Source of the DNA: Spirochaetaceae bacterium
Lineage (GTDB): Bacteria > Spirochaetota > Spirochaetia > DSM-27196 > PWMO01
Assembly (NCBI GenBank): GCA_003558175.1
Contig: PWMO01000465.1
Span: forward strand, 1-8,756
Direction: 5' to 3'
DNA: 8,756 bases
Made by a program: the position numbers and the translations under genes. This document shows, one piece after another, positions 3,996-8,756 of the stretch; within the stretch, counting starts at the first letter, position 1, and the number at the start of each line of letters is the position of its first letter. The notes beneath the pieces were generated by a model that had not been told where the DNA came from, did not search any database, and saw only the letters and a list, made by a program, of their open reading frames with translations.

Positions 3996-6431
3996 ATGAC
4001 CCACAACCAACGGCAGACCGCAGACTTTGCGGAGCGGATGCGCGAACTGCAACAGCGGCAGGATACGCGCGCTGTGGTCAGACATCTCGGAGCACAGGTG
4101 ATCGAGCGGATGGACGACGGATGCCGCGTTGCGTTCGGCTTCTGGCTGCCTGGATTCGAGCGCGCGCAACTGAGAATCTATCGAGCGATTGACGAGGTTG
4201 ACCCCGGCTTGCCGGAATCCCGTGCACGCTTCTCGGTTGCCGAGTTGCCGCTGACGCTGGAAGAAGACTTCGGTTGGGGAGTAGTTGATGGTGTTCGCGA
4301 AGGAGACGAAACGTGCCTGGGCGACCTGTACTGGGTGGTGACGGCGCCTGCCGATAGTCGACCGCCGATCACGCTGCGTGATCCTCTTGCCCGCTCGGTA
4401 CCGTTCGGTGCATCGGGCCCCGCGGAAGTGTACGACATCGGTCGCCTCTGGAACGCTCGCACCGACGCCGATTATCTGCGGGCGCTCGTCGCATCCGCCG
4501 AAACAGATCCTGCGCTGGGAGAGCCTCGGCTTCCCACTCCGGCGAATATCCTGCAGATACACGTTCCAACCGCCACGGCCGAAGGAACTTTTGCCGGACT
4601 GACACGGCTGTACCGCGAACTCGGCCGCAAGCTCTCAGCGGGCGAGCCCCTGAGCCCGCTTGAAGAGAGCATCAGCGAGTACGACGCGGTTCAGCTGATG
4701 CCGATCGAGCCCACCATCGAGTACGAGGGCGGCTCCGGTTTCTGGACCGAGCGGGGGGACGGCGCAACCTCTGACGGAGCCGAGCAAGTGATGATCAGTC
4801 TGCGGCGTCCCGACATGACTAACTGGGGCTACGATGTGATGACCGTTGGCTCGCCGGCGGTGAACCCCGCGCTGCTTGAACGGGGTCGACCTGAGGAGTT
4901 TGTTGAGTTCGTTGAGACACTGCACGGCATGCCCGGCGGGGGGATCCGGATCATCCTCGATATCGTCTACGGCCACGCGGACAACCAGAGCGCGGCCTAC
5001 CTCTTGCCGCAGTTCATCGCCGGGCCGGGCATGTACGGCCTTGTATTTGACTATCGCAGGCAGGAGGTTCGTGAGATCCTGCTGGAAATGCAGCGACGCA
5101 AGTCCATCTTTGGTGTGGACGGGTTACGCGTCGACGGCGCTCAGGATTTCAAGTACTACGACGAAAATGCTGGAGAACTCAAGCACGACGATGACTACCT
5201 GCGCGAGATGAATAACCAGGTGCTTGAGGTTACCGGGCTGCGTTATCTGCCGTGGATGATTTTTGAAGATGGACGCCCCTGGCCCGAAGACGATTGGGAG
5301 CTCAGTTCCACGTACCACGAGGTGACGCGCATTCTTCCCAACGTCTTCCAGTGGGGCCCGCTCACATTTGCCCATAACACACCGTTTCTCTACACCTTCT
5401 GGGCACAGAAATGGTGGCGAGTTCGCGAGGTCTTTCTCCATGGGGGAACGTGGATAACCGGATGCAGTAACCACGACACCCTGCGGCGCGGAACTCAGGT
5501 TGACCCCGCCGAACGCATCAACAACCGCCTGGGTGCCGACCTGCGTGAGGTCTTCCGCAACGCCTACAACAACGCAGGGTTTCAGCTGCTCACCTATGCG
5601 GCAATGCCGGGGGTCCCCATGGACTTCCTGCAGGCCAACGTCCGGGCGCCGTGGAGCTTTCTGCGCAACACGGATGACCGTTGGGCGGTCAAAGTTGTAA
5701 GCGAAGAGAGCCGCTTCCTCACCTGGGCGGTAGATGAGGCATCGTACGGCAGGGAAGGCAGTTTCCAACGGCTGAAAGGGTACGGCTTCACCCGGCTTGA
5801 GCTCTTGCGCGAATTCGCACGCCAGCTCGATCTGGCCATGCGGGCGGCAGACTATCACTGTGAAACCGCCGCCACCATTCTCGACGCGGCCGTTCCCAGT
5901 TCTCCACTGGCGCCGCACCGTGTAAGTACGCTCAAGGACTTTGCCCGCGCCTGGATGGACGATGCCCACGACTACTGCAACGTGGACCACTGGAGCTCGT
6001 TTATCGACCCTGTGCTGGCGGAGTTTCACGCCGCAACGCGAGCGTTCCGCCGCGTGCGCCCGTTTCTGCGCCGTGCAATCGACCCGAAGCATGAAGCGTT
6101 CTGCTATCTGGAGCCGTGCGAAGGCAGCGTTGTCTACGCCGTTCTGCGCCGCAACCCCGACTTCGGCGAGCAACTCCTGGCGGTAGTCAACATGGAAGGG
6201 CGCGAGAGGAGGATCGAGCTGCGCGAGGTGCTCGACCGCCTGCGGGCCATGGACCGACCGGGCCGGACGCGAGGGTTGCATGGGTCCGGTCTGGACCGGC
6301 TGCAGCATCAACGCTGGACCACGGCTCTGGTTACTCCCGCAACAAAAAACGAGGCGCCCCAGGGCGCCCCGTGTCCACAACAGATTGTGCTTGCCAACGG
6401 TGAAGGCTTTGTCGCCACCGCTGCCGGATAG
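3996..6431 (+). CDS. gghA: GH13-like glycosidase, probable glucosylglycerol hydrolase (GghA/GHL5 type)
   Basis: An 811-residue protein numbered from ATG 3996. An N-terminal beta-rich region (about 1-150) precedes a catalytic barrel and a C-terminal beta domain (about 690-790). The alpha-amylase-clan motifs are visible: region I DIVYGHADN (322-330), region II GLRVDG (376-381) with Asp380 as expected nucleophile, region III FEDGRP (423-428) with Glu424 as expected acid/base, and region IV SNHDT (491-495). NILQIHVPTATAEGT (184-198) and YDAVQLMPIEPTIEYE (229-244) agree with my recollection of the GHL5 family (Pfam 'hypothetical glycoside hydrolase 5'), to which the cyanobacterial glucosylglycerol hydrolase GghA belongs; the length fits too. 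That enzyme splits the compatible solute glucosylglycerol into glucose and glycerol when salt falls. No signal peptide is seen, so it should act in the cytoplasm on stored solute. The fold call is firm; the substrate could instead be another glucoside such as glucosylglycerate. The last 30 codons contain an antisense terminator. Confidence 0.8.
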   Translation: MTHNQRQTADFAERMRELQQRQDTRAVVRHLGAQVIERMDDGCRVAFGFWLPGFERAQLRIYRAIDEVDPGLPESRARFSVAELPLTLEEDFGWGVVDGVREGDETCLGDLYWVVTAPADSRPPITLRDPLARSVPFGASGPAEVYDIGRLWNARTDADYLRALVASAETDPALGEPRLPTPANILQIHVPTATAEGTFAGLTRLYRELGRKLSAGEPLSPLEESISEYDAVQLMPIEPTIEYEGGSGFWTERGDGATSDGAEQVMISLRRPDMTNWGYDVMTVGSPAVNPALLERGRPEEFVEFVETLHGMPGGGIRIILDIVYGHADNQSAAYLLPQFIAGPGMYGLVFDYRRQEVREILLEMQRRKSIFGVDGLRVDGAQDFKYYDENAGELKHDDDYLREMNNQVLEVTGLRYLPWMIFEDGRPWPEDDWELSSTYHEVTRILPNVFQWGPLTFAHNTPFLYTFWAQKWWRVREVFLHGGTWITGCSNHDTLRRGTQVDPAERINNRLGADLREVFRNAYNNAGFQLLTYAAMPGVPMDFLQANVRAPWSFLRNTDDRWAVKVVSEESRFLTWAVDEASYGREGSFQRLKGYGFTRLELLREFARQLDLAMRAADYHCETAATILDAAVPSSPLAPHRVSTLKDFARAWMDDAHDYCNVDHWSSFIDPVLAEFHAATRAFRRVRPFLRRAIDPKHEAFCYLEPCEGSVVYAVLRRNPDFGEQLLAVVNMEGRERRIELREVLDRLRAMDRPGRTRGLHGSGLDRLQHQRWTTALVTPATKNEAPQGAPCPQQIVLANGEGFVATAAG
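6344..6372 (-). terminator. Rho-independent terminator for the SDR-BADH operon, inside the 3' end of gghA
   Basis: Read on the minus strand, ACGG-GGCGCC pairs with GGCGCC-TCGT around a CTGG loop (10 bp including one G-U pair, positions 6349-6372) and is followed directly by six T (6349-6344 on the complement). This is a textbook terminator. On the plus strand the A-run precedes the hairpin and no T-run follows, so it works in one direction only. It lies about 160 bases past the BADH stop and overlaps codons of the convergent hydrolase gene. Confidence 0.8.
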
Positions 6432-6480
6432 AACCCGGGTACGAGCCGGATAGCAAGCAGGTATCAGTCAGATAGCAACC
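6424..6480. repeat. Degenerate 22-bp tandem repeat at the end of gghA
   Basis: CCGGATAG at 6424, CCGGATAGCAA at 6446 and CAGATAGCAA beginning at 6469 recur with an exact 22-bp period, about 2.6 copies in all. Copies one and two share 16 of 22 positions by hand count. The first copy includes the hydrolase stop codon (TAG 6429-6431), so the array extends from the last codons into the intergenic space. Confidence 0.55.
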
Positions 6481-6503
6481 ACCAGCGCATCCACGCGCTG
6501 GTG
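6480..6503. terminator. 9-bp hairpin between the convergent genes, possible gghA terminator
   Basis: CACCAGCGC (6480-6488) and GCGCTGGTG (6495-6503) are perfect inverted repeats around a 6-base loop, 49 bases after the gghA stop and 30 bases before the end of the BADH gene. There is no T-run on either side, so it is not a classical intrinsic terminator. It may protect message ends or aid termination of either transcript. Confidence 0.4.
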
Positions 6504-6532
6504 CGCTACAGTACAGTACCCTGCAACGGCAG

Positions 6533-8023
6533 CTACTCCACGCCGAACCAGCCGACCGGTTCGGTGGCGAAATTCTGGTAGATGTGCTTGACCTCGGTGT
6601 ACTCTTCAAGGCCTTGCTTGCCGAGCTCGCGCCCTATGCCGGACTGCTTGTAGCCGCCCCACGGCGCCTGCGCGAAGTAGACGTTGAAGTCGTTGATCCA
6701 GACCGTTCCCATGCGCAGAGCTCGTGCCACGCGCTGAGCGCGGTTCTGGTCCCGTGTCCAGACGGCTCCGGAGAGGCCGTACGTTGTGTCGTTGGCCAGT
6801 GTAACGGCCTCGGCTTCAGTGGAGAAACGCTCGACCGTCAATACCGGACCGAAGACCTCTTCCTGCACGATGCGCATTCTGGTGTCGCAGTCGACGAAAA
6901 CGGTAGGCAGAAAGAAGAAACCTTTCTGCAGCGCCGGATCGGAGGGACGTTCGCCACCGAGGATGAGCCGGGCGCCCTCCTCTTTACCAATGGCAACGTA
7001 ACGCTCCACCTTGGCCCGGTGTTTCTCGGAGATCAGCGGTCCGCACTGCGTCCCGGACGCAAAGGCGTCACCCAGCTTGATCTTCCTGGCGCGTTCGACA
7101 ACTGCGTCAATCAGCCGATCGTGCAGCGTGTCCTGGACCAGAAGGCGCGCTCCCGCGGAACAGACCTGACCCGCGTGGAAGAAGACCGCGTTCAGCACGT
7201 AATCGACTGCCAGATCGAAGTCCACGTCGTCAAACATGATGTTGGGATTCTTGCCGCCCAGCTCAAAAGCGATCTTCTTCATGTTTCCGGTTGCCGCCTG
7301 CATGATCTTGCGTCCGGTCTCAATGCCGCCGGTAAACGATACCAGATCAACATCGTGACTCTCAGCCATTTCGTGCCCGACCGTTGGTCCCGGCCCGAGC
7401 ACCAGGTTGACCACTCCGGCAGGAAAGCCGACCTCTTCGGCCAGCTCGGTTACCTTGATGGTTGTCAGCGGCGTGTCTTCGCTTGGCTTCATCACGATGG
7501 TATTGCCGGCGGCAAGTGCCGGCGCCATCTTCCACGAAGCCTGCAGCAGCGGGTAGTTCCACGGCGAGATCTGGCTGCAGACACCCACCGGCTCGCGCAC
7601 GATCTTGCTTTCGCTGTTGGGATTAGGCGAATCGATCATCTCGCCGGCATCCTTGTCCGCCAGACCGGCGTAATAGCGGACGATTCCGGCAATGTCGCTC
7701 ATGTCCCAGCGGCTCTCTTCCATCGTCTTGCCGGTATCAAGGCTCTCCAGCTCCGCCAGCTCTTCCGCGTCGCGCTCAATCGCGTCGGCCAGACGGTACA
7801 GTAACCGGCCCCGCTCCGCGCCCGAAGTAGCGGCCCATCGGCCGTCGTCAAAGGCGGTGCGGGCAGCGGCAATTGCCGCTTTGGCGTCGGCAACGTCACC
7901 TTCGGCTACTTCGGCTATCGGCCGCTGGTCGTAAGGATAAATGATGGTCCGAGTCTTGCCGGACTGACTGTCCACCCATTTTCCGTTGATGTACATTTTC
8001 TTGTGCAGCAGTTCTTTTGCCAT
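6533..8023 (-). CDS. gbsA: NAD(P)+-dependent aldehyde dehydrogenase, probable betaine-aldehyde dehydrogenase
   Basis: A 496-residue aldehyde dehydrogenase of usual length with all key elements: the oxyanion Asn156 in SPWNYP, the cofactor-site Lys179 in MKPSEDTP, FTGGIETG (230-237), the general base Glu254 in FELGGKNPN, the catalytic Cys288 in GQVCSAGARLL, and EEVFGPV (388-394). The GQVCSAxxRLLV stretch and the ending KHIYQN...PVGWFG closely resemble bacterial betaine aldehyde dehydrogenases of the GbsA/BetB group, which make the osmoprotectant glycine betaine in the cytoplasm. Related members act on other amino-aldehydes, so the substrate is probable, not proven. It starts at ATG 8023 behind a TAAGGAG site 5 bases away and follows a short-chain dehydrogenase by 9 bases in the same operon. 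No choline dehydrogenase, choline transporter or BetI-type regulator is visible here. Confidence 0.85.
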   Translation of the reverse strand: MAKELLHKKMYINGKWVDSQSGKTRTIIYPYDQRPIAEVAEGDVADAKAAIAAARTAFDDGRWAATSGAERGRLLYRLADAIERDAEELAELESLDTGKTMEESRWDMSDIAGIVRYYAGLADKDAGEMIDSPNPNSESKIVREPVGVCSQISPWNYPLLQASWKMAPALAAGNTIVMKPSEDTPLTTIKVTELAEEVGFPAGVVNLVLGPGPTVGHEMAESHDVDLVSFTGGIETGRKIMQAATGNMKKIAFELGGKNPNIMFDDVDFDLAVDYVLNAVFFHAGQVCSAGARLLVQDTLHDRLIDAVVERARKIKLGDAFASGTQCGPLISEKHRAKVERYVAIGKEEGARLILGGERPSDPALQKGFFFLPTVFVDCDTRMRIVQEEVFGPVLTVERFSTEAEAVTLANDTTYGLSGAVWTRDQNRAQRVARALRMGTVWINDFNVYFAQAPWGGYKQSGIGRELGKQGLEEYTEVKHIYQNFATEPVGWFGVE

Positions 8024-8028
8024 ATCGG

Positions 8029-8035
8029 CTCCTTA
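8029..8035 (-). promoter_or_regulatory. Ribosome binding site of the BADH gene overlapping the SDR stop codon
   Basis: On the minus strand TAAGGAG lies 5 bases before the BADH ATG, and its TAA is the stop codon of the upstream dehydrogenase. Ribosomes ending on the first gene would be placed right at the second start, which points to translational coupling of the pair. Confidence 0.8.
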
Positions 8036-8756
8036 CCAGATCGAACCGGCCGAGATCGTGATGTCCTGTCCGGTGATGCCCACTGCCTCTTCACGGCAGA
8101 GGTGCGCTGCCATCGCGCCGATCTCTTCGGGCTGAATCATGCGCTTCTGCGGGTTATCGGCCTTCTGCTCTTCGATGTACTCGTTGCCGTCGCGGCTCAG
8201 CTGTTTCTGCGCGATATCGGAAAGCCACTCACGCCCGAAAGTTGTCTCGACCCATCCTGGACTGATGCTGTTGCAGGTGACCAGCGCTTCCGCGCCTTCC
8301 TGGGCAACCGCGCGCGTAAGACCCGTAACCGCCGCCTTTGACGCACAGTACGCCGGCGAGTACGGCGCACCGACCGATGCGGCAGTGGAAGCGATGTTGA
8401 TGATCCGTCCCCAGCGTCGTTCAATCATACCGGGGAGCGCTTCGCGTGTTGCGCGGAAAACGCCGTTGATGTTGACGTCCATCACCTTATGCCACAGTTT
8501 GTCACTGTGCCCGGAGACCGGGTGCTCAGCGGTAATGCCCGCCGCGTTTGCCAGGATGTCGACCTTGCCGAACGCGTCAACGACTGCCTGATAGAACGCC
8601 TTGACCGACTCTACACTGCACACATCCAGGTCACAGGCAATTGCCTTGACTCCGCACGCCTCAATCTCAGCGCGGGTCTTTTCCATCTCTTCGGCACCCG
8701 GGCGATTGACGAGCTCCCCTTCTTCGTTGCGGCTGCCACTGCTGCTGAGAAGCGAC
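8033..8756 (-). CDS. Short-chain dehydrogenase/reductase (SDR), N-terminus beyond right edge
   Basis: The frame is open from the stop at 8033 to the window edge, giving 240 residues. An ATG at 8686 would drop the cofactor-binding region, so the true start must lie outside. Visible classical SDR elements, in order: the CDLDV strand, NAAG (which stabilises the central sheet), INGVFRATREALPGM, the active-site Ser in INIASTAA, the catalytic YCASK (YxxxK), and SPGWVETTFG. The GxxxGxG nucleotide motif is expected just upstream of the window. The C-terminus ends SAGSIW rather than the usual DGGW, and the segment SRNEEGELVNRPGAEE before the third strand is longer than in many relatives. SDRs interconvert alcohols and ketones or aldehydes with NAD(P)H. 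As first gene of a coupled pair with an aldehyde dehydrogenase it could supply the aldehyde, but the substrate cannot be read from sequence. Confidence 0.85.
   Translation of the reverse strand, partial: SLLSSSGSRNEEGELVNRPGAEEMEKTRAEIEACGVKAIACDLDVCSVESVKAFYQAVVDAFGKVDILANAAGITAEHPVSGHSDKLWHKVMDVNINGVFRATREALPGMIERRWGRIINIASTAASVGAPYSPAYCASKAAVTGLTRAVAQEGAEALVTCNSISPGWVETTFGREWLSDIAQKQLSRDGNEYIEEQKADNPQKRMIQPEEIGAMAAHLCREEAVGITGQDITISAGSIW

Noticed and set aside
5124..6380. A 418-codon open frame on the minus strand opposite gghA
   Set aside because: It covers the region encoding glycosidase motifs II to IV on the plus strand, has no family features of its own, and is explained as a high-GC antisense frame.
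6584..7804. A 406-codon open frame on the plus strand opposite the aldehyde dehydrogenase
   Set aside because: The minus-strand frame has the full set of aldehyde dehydrogenase catalytic residues; the plus-strand translation shows no domain and no ribosome site.
1..8756. CRISPR array, insertion sequence, prophage or defence island
   Set aside because: No regularly spaced long repeats, transposase or integrase motifs, or terminal inverted repeats were seen; all long frames have ordinary transport or metabolic identities.

Overview
This window looks like chromosomal DNA from a moderately GC-rich, Gram-negative-type bacterium living with salt or osmotic stress. Clear Shine-Dalgarno sites and tightly overlapping operon genes indicate bacteria. 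I cannot fix the taxon. The Mrp-type operon with separate MbhD-like and MbhE-like proteins is an arrangement I associate with anaerobes, thermophiles and spirochaete-like lineages, but that is only a hint.

Left block (1-2067, minus strand): the promoter-proximal half of a multisubunit Na+/H+ antiporter (Mrp/Mnh) operon, in transcription order mnhE, mnhF, mnhG, an MbhD/DUF4040-domain protein with a long soluble C-terminal tail, an MbhE-like protein, and the first 36 codons of mnhB, which runs off the left edge. Every junction is abutting or overlapping (1, 0, 8, 4 and 8 bases of contact), so the genes are probably translated in a coupled way. A 190-bp divergent intergenic region (2068-2257) holds a plausible promoter for this operon and two identical 16-bp direct repeats 54 bp apart.

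Middle block (2258-6431, plus strand): an FAD-linked 2-hydroxyacid dehydrogenase/oxidase of the GlcD/Dld type, then after a 142-bp gap a large GH13-like glycosidase of the glucosylglycerol hydrolase (GghA, GHL5) type. The gap contains a 12-bp palindrome, a 69-base T-free stretch and a strong ribosome binding site that places the hydrolase start at 3996 rather than at the upstream ATG at 3969.

Right block (6533-8756, minus strand, convergent): a betaine-aldehyde-dehydrogenase-like enzyme preceded by a short-chain dehydrogenase that continues past the right edge; the two form a coupled operon. A good rho-independent terminator for it lies antisense inside the 3' coding end of the hydrolase. The 101 bp between the convergent genes hold a degenerate 22-bp tandem repeat and a 9-bp hairpin.

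Reading the genes together (inference): sodium/proton homeostasis (Mrp), turnover of a glucosyl-glycerol-type solute (GghA-like) and possible glycine betaine formation from betaine aldehyde (BADH) are all salt-adaptation functions. The FAD dehydrogenase may process a product of solute breakdown. I see no RNA gene, CRISPR array, insertion sequence or obvious new defence system. The most worthwhile novelties are the MbhD protein with its extra soluble domain, the dehydrogenase-hydrolase pair, and the regulatory structures between genes.
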